From: Rotaria macrura
Taxonomy: Eukaryota > Rotifera > Eurotatoria > Philodinida > Philodinidae
Length of the DNA stretch: 64,000 nucleotides
Direction: 5' to 3'
Assembly (NCBI GenBank): GCA_900239685.1
Contig: OENT01000132.1
Location: forward strand, 124,001 to 188,000
Shown in pieces: positions 1 to 11,563 of this stretch. Made by a program: the position numbers and the translations under genes. Below the pieces are notes generated by a model, which ran no database searches, was not told the DNA's origin, and saw only the letters and a list, made by a program, of their open reading frames with translations. The number at the start of each line of letters is the position of its first letter. The first letter of the stretch is position 1.

Positions 1-2489
1 AAGTGTATATTTTCTTTTCTCTTTGAAATAACTTGTTTTCTTCGCTTAGAAGAGAAACAAACACTGGAAACCCTATAACAAAAAACATGTTTTTTTCTCT
101 CAGATAAACTTAATAGGAATATCGTTACAGCATTACTTAAATTACAAAGAATGTAGAAGATTTTTAACAAAAATTGATTTTGGAAAAAAACTAATAATAT
201 TGCGAAATACTTCACAATTGTTCATTCAATAAGTATGCTAATCGTCCCCCCCCCCTGAATTTCTAATGTAATTTTATTAAGTGTGAAAACTCTGGTCACT
301 ACGATTTCTTGAGCACATACTTTGAGCATTGTAGCTGTTACATCTCTCGTGCTCTTTTTCATATTTGCAAGAACTTGATCCATAAAATAAGTTAATATCC
401 ATCGGATAAACAAGATGAAATATGTTCATTTCGTTCAAGCGCAATCACAGAATTATCTCGAGACAAAGAAAGTGTACTCGTGCTGTTTCGTGAACGACAA
501 TGCCAATCTAGTACTGTCTTTTTTTCATGTTTGAGAGTATATTGAAAACCGTTATCGTTCAACACCTTACCTGTCTGTTCTGTTGGAGTAAAACTAAACA
601 TATTTCAATATCTTTACAAGTAACAAATGTGAATAATAAAAATATATCGGTTAGCCGCGTGTAGATACATATTCATTACATGTATCTTTTTCTATAGGCT
701 ACTGGGTTGTGCCAAAAGAAATGAATTCAATTGTCATTTGTCACTAGCTGTGCATATTGACAGTGCGAAGAATGAACATTCCGATGTTAAATAGAGTGGG
801 AACGAATCCGGAGTCAATTAAGCAAAAAACATGTTTGATGGAGATGAATTGGGAATCGTTCTTTTGGGTCTGAGTTTGGAGCAAATAAAAAGGGGACGAA
901 TTAGGATTAACCCCATGAAATTCTCAATAGATATAGAAAGTACTGGAAATTAAACGATACATATTCGAGAAAAGATATCTGCATTCCAAGAGAGATTTTT
1001 TTCCAAAAAAGCTAGTTAGTGTAGCCCCGTTGGGGCTAAAATGTGGAACTCACGTATCTATAGCTTCATATGCTAATAGAAAACAAAGAAAACGTAATAT
1101 GACGAATTTTTTCGCATCGTATTTCTGTGATAAGCACCCTATTTTTCATTTTCATTGTTGTTATTCACTCGTTATTTTCCATTTTTCGTTGTTCATTTTC
1201 TTAATTTAACATTTTGCATAAAAAACAATGTAAGAAGCGACAAATAATGTTGTGATGTATGACGATTATAGAATACTAGTTGTTATATCTGTAATGGATT
1301 CATACACTGGTTTCGATGGCCTGTAATGAGGGGGGGGGGGGCAATCTGGACTCAGTGATTTTGTCTGTAACGAGGGGGTGTGGGGAGCATAAAAATTATC
1401 ACTCTTAAACTTACACTCACTATTTTCTTCGAAAATATATGTGAGTTCCACATAAGAAACCTAATTCCCCTTAGCAAAGTGTCTCTCTCTCTCTCTCATA
1501 AACAGAAGAGATAGATTTCTTGAAATTCTAAATCTCCTGCAAAATATTGTTTCGAATATCATTGAAAAACACTTTTGAAGCTCATTCGAAGAATTAATGG
1601 CGATGATAGTCAAAGGTAACTCGATTAGAAAATCCGAATCTTTTGGCAAATATTTGAATTAATGCTTTATAATCCGAAACGAGAATAATGGAACAAAGTC
1701 TCATTACGTAATCATATTAGAGAATGTTCCAAATTTGAGATAAATTAGAGAATATATTATCTTCAATAGAATATTATTTTATCGTTTGACAATATCAAAT
1801 AGTTGAAATGGATAATAGTTTCATGTTCTATGGGTAAATTTCAAGATATATAAATTTAATATCATATTCGATATATGCTTGAGAAATATTAAGTATTTGT
1901 TTTTTTCTTTTTCTATTGGTAACATGTTTTGATTGATGTCATCATATTTAAAAGTAGATGTCGAGCAATTGAACAATGGTTCAAGTAGAATGGTAGAATT
2001 ACTTTTAAGTTTACTAAACGTGATTTCAATATTCATCAAGTTTCTGAATTTGTTTTCAAGTTAATTGCTTTTTACATAACTCTCATAAATAAGAAAACGA
2101 CTTTCTCGATACTATTCATTGTCTATCTTTATTTTTGAGAGAGAAAGAAAAAAAAATCTTAAATATATAAATATGTTTATATGCAAATGGTTCGTATGTT
2201 TTCCATCAAAACGTCATAGTTTCTCATAATTTTTTTTTCTATTTTTTATTTCCGTCGGCGTTGAGAAAAAAGCAAGAAAAAGAAATTGAGATCACAGCAC
2301 AAGTCTTTTTTTCTTCTTATACTAACAATTGGTTGTTTTGACAACCTTACATATTGTTTTATTCTCTACAAAAAAAAAGAATAATTATTTGATTCGTTAA
2401 GTACAACGTTAATTAATCGATTCATTAACTTCGTGTATATATTACTTTTCGGTCCGTTAATTTATTCAACTATAGTTGGAAACACATCC
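1..2489. other. Non-coding upstream region
   Basis: No reading frame here has convincing coding character. The stretch is AT-rich and holds a C10 tract at 246-255 and a G12 tract at 1330-1341. A possible 3' splice acceptor (AG at 2474-2475) lies just before the ATG at 2490, which suggests a 5'-UTR intron or a trans-splice site for the following gene. Confidence 0.6.
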
Positions 2490-5400
2490 ATGAATCCATC
2501 ACCAACAGTACAACTTGTTGAAACAAATGATGAACTAATTAAAATTAATGTCTATGATGAGAGTGGATATTTACCTATACATCGTGCAGCATTCAATGGG
2601 CATGAAACGACAATTAGAAATATCTTAGATGAAGCTCAAAAACGAAACGAACTTATATTTCAGCTTGAAGCAACAACACATGATGTTAATGAGTTAACAC
2701 CATTACTCATCGCAACTGCAGCTGGACGATTAGATATAATTGCCTGTTTTTTAACATATCCAGTGAATTTGAAAGCAGTCGATGGAGATGGACATGGTAA
2801 TTATAAATACGTAGTAGAAAATTTTCAATTATGTCCACCAATCGAATAGATATATTAACAAAGTGACTAGATGTGCACATGGAGAGGGAAGGTGGGGGGG
2901 GGGGCGTTGAACTCTCCGCAAAATATTATTTAGCCTTTTTTTAAGAGCAGAGTGACTATAAATTTTGATTTGAACTATAGGTCACCGCAAAAGATTTTGC
3001 TTCATCCGAAGGAGAAAGGATATGAATTAACCAAGCAGGAACTTGTTTAGGAATAAAAGTTCATCTCATCGCATCAGCTAATGCGGCGCGTATAAGATGT
3101 ATTATTGATTGAGATGCACAAACAATGTGTGAGTCTATCAGATCCACATATGTTTTTACATGTAGATTCATTTCGATAGAACAACTTTTAAAACATCAAA
3201 CGATGAATACTATGACATATATGATCCGAGCATTAGTTATTAATTAGTCAGAATAATCTCTATTCGTTCTTATACTCTCCATAATAATAATATTATACAG
3301 ACCATCAACTAATCGATAGATAAGAAGATGATCGATGCATGATCAAACTTTGAGAATTATGATCTATCGTACTGTTATGTTATTATCTACTCAATTTATT
3401 ATCTACAATCGATTAGAGAATAATGATCATTATTTATGACATTTTTCGCATGTGATAAAAGCTGACAAAAAAAGACACAAAAGGCCATATAGACTGCAAT
3501 GACGTTAAAAAATTCGAGAATATTTTTAAAAAGAATAGATACATCTATTGTTAAATTGAGCACTTTTGGAAAGTCGATCGTCCTTCACTGTAGTTGATGA
3601 ATTTTTAAACTATTTTCTGACTAACTCTATTATAAAATAGGCTAAGGTTAAAACGACATCATATTCGTCTTTTGTTTTGCCGATTTATATCAATTACGAG
3701 CATGAATTCATAATGGAAATGCTCTTTGTTTATGAATATGTCAAATAAATTACTAATCACTATATCCGAGGGAAAAAAACAAGAATATTCTTTTCACGTA
3801 ATACATAAAGTCGATCATAATTAACCAATGAATAATTTGATATTGTATTGAAAATTGAACAGTGAGTTCATGGTACCACATGAATATCAATGTTTTTCAT
3901 AGGTTATGGTACGAAAAAATAGTATCAATAGAATACTTCTGAACTTGTCATATTCCAAAAGAAAATCTAATAACTAAATTCTTCGATGAAGTGTTAGTAA
4001 AGTATTGCTTTTAAAAGTTTATCAATGGTACCTTATTGTTTGTACTCGTTCAAGATAGATTAAGATCACAAGTAATCTCACATTCAATTATGATTTATTC
4101 ATTCGGTACAAAGCATTAGCCAATCGAGTTATATTGTATTTGTCTCTTTTATTTCATGTTAAAAAGCCAAAGAAATACGGAAAACCTTGCCTAGGATTAT
4201 TCTTTGAATTGTCAAACAACAATTTTGAGTGTATTATTTCAAGAAAAAGAAAAGATGATCACCGAAAATGTCTAGAATTTTTTTGATCCTTCGTCAAAAA
4301 CTTGATTTTGACAAACGCACAAAACCATGTATAAAGCTCCGTCGATGCTTACTACTCTAGATTGTAGAATGACTGTAAGATTGAGAATCTGTCATTGAGA
4401 GCTCTTCATTCGTAAAAAAATATGAGTTCATGCGTCTTTATCAACATCATCATGTGATGACTTTTTTTCGAGAAGAGTATTTACTATTTACAAAACCAAA
4501 ACGATCATATCGATTTGTCAAGATTTTGAATATTTTTTTCATATTCTAGGCTAGTCAATTTTATTTTATTTTGATTTAGCATCAATTATCATTTTAGAAA
4601 CAAAAGAAAAAAATTTTCATGCAGAATTACGATCGTTTTTTAATTGTTTCATCTTTTTTTTTTTGATACAAGTTCGCCAATTGAAAATTTCTTCTGCTTC
4701 ACTCAGTGTCAGTGTAAAGAACGAGAATGTTTTCGTTTAGAAAGACAAATAATTTTTAACAAGAAAGATTATTCTCTTCCGACGTACTCAACTCATTTCA
4801 ATGACAAGTGAGCATAATCAATCAGAATCACATCACATGCATCGTATAAAATAAATAAATGCTGCTTATCAGATGTAACAACGCTTTTTTCTCCACTCTG
4901 TCTCTCTCTCATTACTAGGAATATTTAATCATAGAATAAATATTCATGATGTTCGCATAGACTTGATTTGTAACATTAACACGAATGTTTATTTAATAGA
5001 AAGTACCAAGATAGATTTGTATGTATATTTGTTCAAAAAGGTATGGCTGCGATTGCTGCTCTATCTCAAAACGAACGTACACTTCGTTATGTTATTGATC
5101 TACCTATTTCATCAACGGAATACAACGTTTGGAAACCATTATTTAAATTATTCCTATCAATAAGAGATGAAGAGAGTACTGTTTGTGGACGTATGCTTGA
5201 ATTATTAACTCGTCGTGAATCAGATAATGCACAAATAAGTTCATATTGGTCGGCTATGCTTGACAATGGTCTATTATCAACAGTAACACAAATACTTGAT
5301 TTATCAACGAATGATGATGTGATTACGAGTGCATTAGTTATATTATTAAATGTTCTAAATGAAATACCTGACGTCAAAATTGAATTAGAAAAAATAAAGA

Positions 5401-8330
5401 ATTCTTTTAGTTCAATGTTAAAACATACACGTTCAACAAACAATCAAATTCTAACATTATTAGGTCGTGTTCTATCATATATCAGTACAGAAAAATCACT
5501 AATCGATTCTATGGTTGAACAAGGTGTCATTGAATCATTGATAATAATTATTGACAAGCAACGAACCCCACAAATTATTTATCCGTATTTTGATTGTTTG
5601 ACAAATGTCGTATCAAAATCATTTGAATATCAACATAAATTTGTTTATTCAAAAAGTACTCTATTATTAATTGTACGTACTTATTTACAAGAATTCGATT
5701 TAAATTTATCTCTATCAGTCATACGTTTCATTCGACAATTAGCTAAAAATAATGAAGATCTTCAAAATATTCTTGCACACTATGGTGCATGTGAACATTT
5801 ACTCGGTGCACTATCAGCATCATCGAAAGAATTACAACAAGTATCTATTGAAGCTATACAAGCATTAAGTCATAAAAATTTAAAAGTTCAACAAATTTTA
5901 TTACGTGAACATGCTCTTGAACAACTATTAAATTTCTTAGAGAAAACAAATATGTCAACATTACAAGTAGCTATTGTTTGTACACTATGGACATTATGTG
6001 ATAATAATCCATCACAAAAACGTGAAGTAGCAACAAAGATTGGTGTTAGAAAATTAATAAGTTTTTATACGATTAAATCCGATGAACATTTACTAGTTGT
6101 TACAGATGCTATTAATGAATTAGCTAAATGTGCATCCAGCGTGAACATGAACATATTAGAAGAGATATGTCAAGCACAAGGAATTCCATATGTTATTCGT
6201 CTACTTAAATCTAATAATGAGATGCTTGTTTTAAGTGTTTTAAAAAATTTACAACTCATAACATGTGCTCCGGGCTATGTTGCCAATCGAAAAAATCAAG
6301 AAATCGTTCTAAAAAATGATGGCATCAAATTACTTGTTGCTTTAATGATGCATGCTAAAAGTGAAACAATTCAAGTTGAAGCAGCTCAATCATTAGCTTG
6401 TATTGCATTGAGTATGACGATAATTTGCATATGAGACTTTCTTTTATCATAATTATTGGTGTTTTTTCTTTTGTTTTCATTTCTTTTAGATAATAATCAA
6501 TGTTCAACATTAATTGAAAAAACATTAGATTTTTCTTATTCACATCTAATAAACTTAATGCATTCCAATGATACAGATGTTCAACTGAAAGCGTCCAACG
6601 CTTTAGCTACATTTTTATATAATAATTCTCGAATACATTTATTGATTAAAAAACAATATCAATTTTTATTTGAGTATTTTGAAAAATTTCTATCGAATTC
6701 GAATGATTGTCTACGAAGTACAGCTTCATTTCAGGTCAGTTTTATGTTCTTGTATAAGTCTATGCTTACTATTCAATAATAAATGAAAATAAATATCGAT
6801 TTAGATTGTTGTGTTTTGTGGTTTGATTAACGAACACAAACAATCAGTTAGCACTGCTATTGGATGTGGAATACTAATTGATATACTTCGAACATCTAAA
6901 GTAGATGAAGCAAAATCTGTAGCTGCAGAATGTGTCGCCAGACTTGCACATATGAAATCAGGTGAGTTATCCAAATGAAGTTTTCGATTTGGTTTTTTTA
7001 TTATAAGAACTATTTGATTGTAGCCTCAGAAATTGATAAGCACACAGGTAAACTTACTAGCCTCTTCTCCTTTGCATGTTATTAGTATTCTTATCCTTTC
7101 TATATCTCTAACTAAGATTGTAGAACATAACTCAACTTTATTCGTTCTATTTCTTATTTCGAACATTATGTTTTGTAGGTGTTCCGCAGGCTATGATTGC
7201 TGTAGACGTCGTCGATTATTTATGTAATTTATTTACATCATCAAGTGATACAACTATTGGCAATGCATCTGTTGCGCTTGGATTTTTATCGTACATACCC
7301 GAAGGACGAAGAAAATTATTGCATAGGTATTTGAGAGAGACAAACGAAAAGAATTTAATTATCATGTTCAATTATGATTTCTATTGATAAAATAACAGAT
7401 GTCGAATGGAACCAGACATTATGGCATTTTTGAAAGTATACAATTGTTTACCCGAATCACCTGCACGTCTTTCCATACATTTGATTGAAGAATGGGATCG
7501 ATATTATACATTGAAATTACCTAAATTACGGTCAGTAGTTATTTTAAAACATTCGTTCTTTTTTTTTTTTGTATGTACTTAGTTAAGACGATTAGTTTCG
7601 ATCGTTTAAAACCATTTCTTATACAACTACGAGAGAACACAAAATTTTACTAATTTTCTAATAATCTACTGGATTATTTTTCTTCTTGTAAACAATCATA
7701 ACATATCCTACTGTATGATATAATATGTTGCGTGGCAAGACTAGGAAAAACTTGAATCTTATGATAAAATTTTCTATTATTCATAGATTTGATTGTTTTA
7801 CTATTGATGAAAATGATTTTTTGAATGCACCCAGGGCAAACAAGCAGATGTTAAGATCTGATAAGATTCTGCATCTGATCTTATATGATCGTGTACGATC
7901 CGACAAAAAATCGTACGAAAATCGTAGTCTCTGAGATCTTGTGTCAGATCGCACAATCAGATTCTTGAACGATCTTACAAATTAATAAGATCTTTCAAGA
8001 ATCTTACTGTGCGATCTGATGCAAGATCTCAGAGACGACGATTTTTTGTCAGATTCTTGAAAGATTTCGCCCATACTCCAAGATCCTGTATGTATTTCAT
8101 AAGATCTTGTGTCAGATTTTTCGACCTGGGCATGTGTCATTGCTCACAACCATAAGGTTTTTGTTTTTCTTTCTAATTCTAGATCTCAAGAATCAAATGT
8201 ACGATATTTCAAAGTATATGCGAATAATGTCGAACGATTGCAAGCAGCACCTCTAGAAGATTACGAAAAAGAACCAACCTCATCGAATGTAACTAGTTTT
8301 TATCTACCACGTTTGCGGCAAAACATTTAA
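2490..8330 (+). CDS. ANKAR: Ankyrin and armadillo repeat-containing protein (ANKAR-like), 9 exons
   Basis: Exons that join in frame are 2490-2796, 5041-6411, 6490-6734, 6805-6961, 7024-7047, 7179-7326, 7399-7530 and 8183-8330, eight in the resolved model; a further 5' non-coding exon is possible. They give 843 residues ending at TAA 8328-8330. Residues about 25-125 contain two ankyrin repeats, with motifs such as GYLPIHRAAFNGH and NELTPLLIATAAGRLDII; exon 2 starts in the next helix. From about residue 130 on, the protein is alpha-helical armadillo-type repeat, including TGVPQAM and the ALGFLSYIPEGRRKLL segment, which resembles the C-terminal part of animal ANKAR. The start is the first ATG after a likely acceptor; the frame is open upstream only from a GTG. 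Vertebrate ANKAR is much longer, so N-terminal exons may be missing or lost. It is probably a scaffold protein; no catalytic residues are seen. All junctions are GT-AG and phase-consistent, and no disabling change is seen. Confidence 0.85.
2797..5040 (+). other. Long first coding intron of the ANKAR-like gene
   Basis: This 2,244-bp intron begins GTAATT and ends AAAAAG, and it splits a glycine codon (G|GT). It is far longer than the 57-80 bp introns elsewhere in the window. I found no coding exon inside it. It contains a G11 tract at 2894-2904 in an otherwise AT-rich sequence. Confidence 0.65.
7830..8130. mobile_element. Fold-back (MITE-like) element inside the last ANKAR intron
   Basis: The element starts CCCAGG at 7830 and ends CCTGGG at 8125-8130, so its termini are inverted. 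Its core is a long imperfect hairpin: about 7889-7970 is complementary to about 7976-8060, with roughly 50 well-matched pairs around a short AT loop. Variants of GATCTTGTGTCAGAT and its complement recur on both arms. No open reading frame is present. It lies inside the 652-bp intron 7531-8182 and does not touch splice sites. No clear target-site duplication was found, so the exact ends are uncertain. It is best described as a non-autonomous fold-back DNA element. Confidence 0.6.
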
Positions 8331-10044
8331 TATTTTGAATCTATTAGGTTTAATAGAAATTCCTTCTTTCTATTTTTAATTTATTATTTAATTTCATTCT
8401 AAAATAACATTTGAAACAAAATAATAGTTATAGATTTTATTTGATTTTTTTTTGTAACCAAGCATTTTTTTCGCTTCTGGATTATTTCTCATAACCATTG
8501 ACCTATATTCGTATGATAATGTCAATAGAAAAACAGATCGGTGCATTAATCATGCAATAGTTTGGTTCTTGATGAAGACTTCGAAGACGAAATCAGTCGC
8601 CATAAATTATCTCATAATTGGAATAGAGCAAAAGGTTTTCTTCTTGATTGAAAGTAGATGGATTCTACTATTCAATCATAGTCAGATTTACTATTGACGG
8701 TTATCATCAACGAGAAGTAAATGTTTCTGATTTTATATTTAATTTTTTAATTTACAATCTAAAACCTGGATATCATTTACTAACAATGCTAGAAAGTTCG
8801 AAACATGTATGATCTATATCATAGTTCTTCTTTGAAGTTGATTACTTTTCTTGAATATGCCACTTCTTGTTCGATTCTGTACATTTACGTCTTGGACGAT
8901 TCTCTGGTGTTTAATAAAAATAATAATAATGATTGTTTCACGATATAGGTCTCGCTGGCATTCGAACCACGTTGCTTATATCTAATTTTGATTGATTGTG
9001 ATTGAAAAAGTTGAAAGGCTTTCTTTTCTTTTCTTGTTCCGATCATAGAAGAATACATTGTTTTTTCTAGGCTACTGCTCTATTGTCATTATCAATCAAC
9101 CAGTGTCGAACTCGTAAGTTTAGATCTGACGTATCGATGTACTATTGAAATAGAGCGATCCGAAAAAATGTTTTTCTATTTTGTACAAGTTATTTCTAGT
9201 AGAAGAAGAAATATTGTTGAGTGATGAAGTGTCATTCTAAAAATTCACGTTCCACGAACTGAACCGGCCGACCTCTAATCTTCTTAAGCAGATGTTTTTA
9301 GGCGATTCTTATGATTGATCTCGTTGCGTTCGGTTTCACTTCTCAAAAAAACATTCTATCGGTTTCTTCTAAACAATATGCATGAGATCAGTCTCAAGAT
9401 CATGAGTGTAAGATTGATTTCTCGACAGATAAATTTGTTTTACAAGCAATATATTCATTGTGCTTTTTTTTTCTCCTTATGTCAATTCTGTTTCTTACGA
9501 TTAGAATTCTTGTATATTCAATTTGTCTCTACTAACATCTCTCTATTAACTTAGCATAGTGTATTTTGTTATTTTTTCACTGAGTACCCATGAAGATCAA
9601 AATAAATAACGTATCAGATAGAAATAATTTCAATTGATTGAAATCGATCCAATATCGACAAAAAAAAAATCTGTCTCCTTTTCTTTTATGTCATTCGTCA
9701 ATTACCTATCAAAAAAATCACGCATGGTCTTTTTTTCTCTTTACAATTAATTAGTATAAATTACCAAAAAAAGAAAAAAACAAATGAATTTTTATTCGAA
9801 ACTTGATAAGACATATTATATAACATGTAATTAATATCTAAGTACAGTGATCAATCTAGAATTCAGATAAATATCATCGAACCCTATTGGATACATGGTA
9901 TTCTATCAAATAAGAATAAGAGATAGATGGGAACGACTCATTTCTGAGCATTTTCTTCAAAGAAAATGAAGCTGAAACAAGTTTTTATTTTATGTTGAAC
10001 TAGTAATCATAATTGTATCTTGTAAATTTGCCACTGTCTAAATA
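8331..10044. other. Intergenic region between two convergent genes
   Basis: This lies between the 3' ends of the ANKAR-like gene (+) and the GPCR gene (-). It is AT-rich with several T and A runs. No frame has sustained coding character. A short tRNA T-arm-like motif near 8955-8970 (minus strand) lacks the rest of a tRNA. Confidence 0.6.
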
Positions 10045-11563
10045 TTATATTTGCGAATTTTCATCAAACGATTCTCGAAAACTAATATTTACAGAATCAG
10101 TTATGCTCAAAAAACGTCTCTGTGAATTGGTAGTTAATAAATTATTAATACCATGTTTTCGATTTATTCCATTGAGATTTTCATCATCATAGACCATTGT
10201 TGCAGATGTAATCAAAGGATTAGTTGTCAATGGTGCTTTTCCCATATGTGTTAATTTAACGCCGCCAGTAATCTTTGTATTATTATTAACAATAGTATTC
10301 GTATTTTGAAAATTTTGAAATTTAACAGGTAAAATTTTTGCACAACCAGGAAGTGATGAAATCATAACACGAAGTTCTTGTCGAAAAACATTTGCTGTTA
10401 AAAAATACAGTAAAAAATTCGCTGCTGTATTCGTATAGTAGATTAATGAGAATATTGTCCATAAGATCTGTGAATTTCGTCCATGTAAATTTTTCGATAA
10501 ATGTCCAAAAGCCATAAATGTTGATGCTGGTGCTGTTAATAATATAAATACACACGATACCGATAAAAGCATGATAGTTAAATTACGTTGTCTAGCTTTT
10601 TTACGTTGATTTTTTTGATTTGTATGTTGTTGAATACGACGTGCTGATGCAATAACATTTAATATCAAACAATTAAGTATTAACATAATTATAAATGGAC
10701 ATAATGTAAAGAAAAACCATTGTATATAACCTAACATATTTGTACGAAACCAAACGTAAGTGGGATAATTCAATGATATATTACATACAGGCCGATATGT
10801 TAGAGTACGATTGAACGATGTTGAAATTGGTTTAATAGGAACTTGTCGGAGTTCATAGAAAATACCCCAATGTAATTCAATAAAAAATGATATTAAACAA
10901 ATTAAGCCAATTATAACATAAGCATTGCGAACAGTACAATGTTTTCTTGAATAACTATGTTTGGCAATAGCAAGATAGCGTTGAACACTTACAGCAACAA
11001 GTAATGTTGGAGATAGATTAATGAAATAATAGGTGAAGAATATATGAATTTTACACGATAGATTATTATACAAACGCATATTACGATTGGGATCGATACG
11101 AACTAGATAGAAGTTTAATACGCTAAAGAAGACATTACCTAAATTAAAATGATAAACCATTATATTGTAAAATAGACTAGACACACACACACACACACTA
11201 ACGTTTACCGAGATCAGATAAGGCTAAGGCAATGAGATAAATTGATGTAACTTGTGTTCGTAACTTTTTACGACTAAGTGTTAATGCAGAAAGAGTATTT
11301 CCAATGCCACCAACGATAATTAATAAACAACCAATAATACGAACAAACCATTTAAGTATAAGAAAACGTTTTTCATACGATATTTGAGTCATTATCGATG
11401 ATGAATTCACTAGAATAGGCAAGTATGACGAAGAAATATTGGATGACAATGGCGAGTGTGTAAATGATCCTATTTGATAAGCAAACGTTGCTCTAGTCAT
11501 TTTCATGTAAGTATTGAAGAGAAGTGGTTCAAGCCAGAGTACATTTTCGTTGACTATTGGCAT
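10045..11563 (-). CDS. Rhodopsin-family G protein-coupled receptor (peptide/FMRFamide-receptor type)
   Basis: Two exons, 11563-11209 and 11138-10045, join in phase 1 across a 70-bp intron to give 482 residues. The N-terminus is extracellular in type, with N-glycosylation sites (SNISS, VNSS). TM1 (about residues 68-95) has the conserved Asn in GGIGN, TM2 has the conserved Asp in LALSD, and Cys147 starts TM3. The usual DRY is replaced by QRY (171-173) and the TM7 NPxxY by NFLLY. A basic loop with HTNQKNQRKKARQRN precedes TM6. The pattern resembles lophotrochozoan FMRFamide-like and related peptide receptors; the ligand cannot be deduced. The start at 11563 is the first ATG after a likely acceptor near 11641-11648; later ATGs at 11506 and 11500 are possible. 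Signalling would be at the plasma membrane through heterotrimeric G proteins. Confidence 0.85.
11180..11198. repeat. (CA)n microsatellite in GPCR intron
   Basis: About nine CA units lie inside the 70-bp intron, immediately after the donor on the transcript (as GT repeats). They make up about a quarter of the intron. Confidence 0.9.

Noticed and set aside
700..1060. Possible mariner-type 5' end (ACTGGGTTGTGCCAAAAG)
   Set aside because: No matching inverted end and no transposase-like frame follow it; the resemblance is too short.
8940..8985. tRNA T-arm-like motif on the minus strand (GGTTCGAATGCCAGC)
   Set aside because: The T stem does not pair over five bases and no acceptor, D-arm or anticodon arm is found on the expected side.
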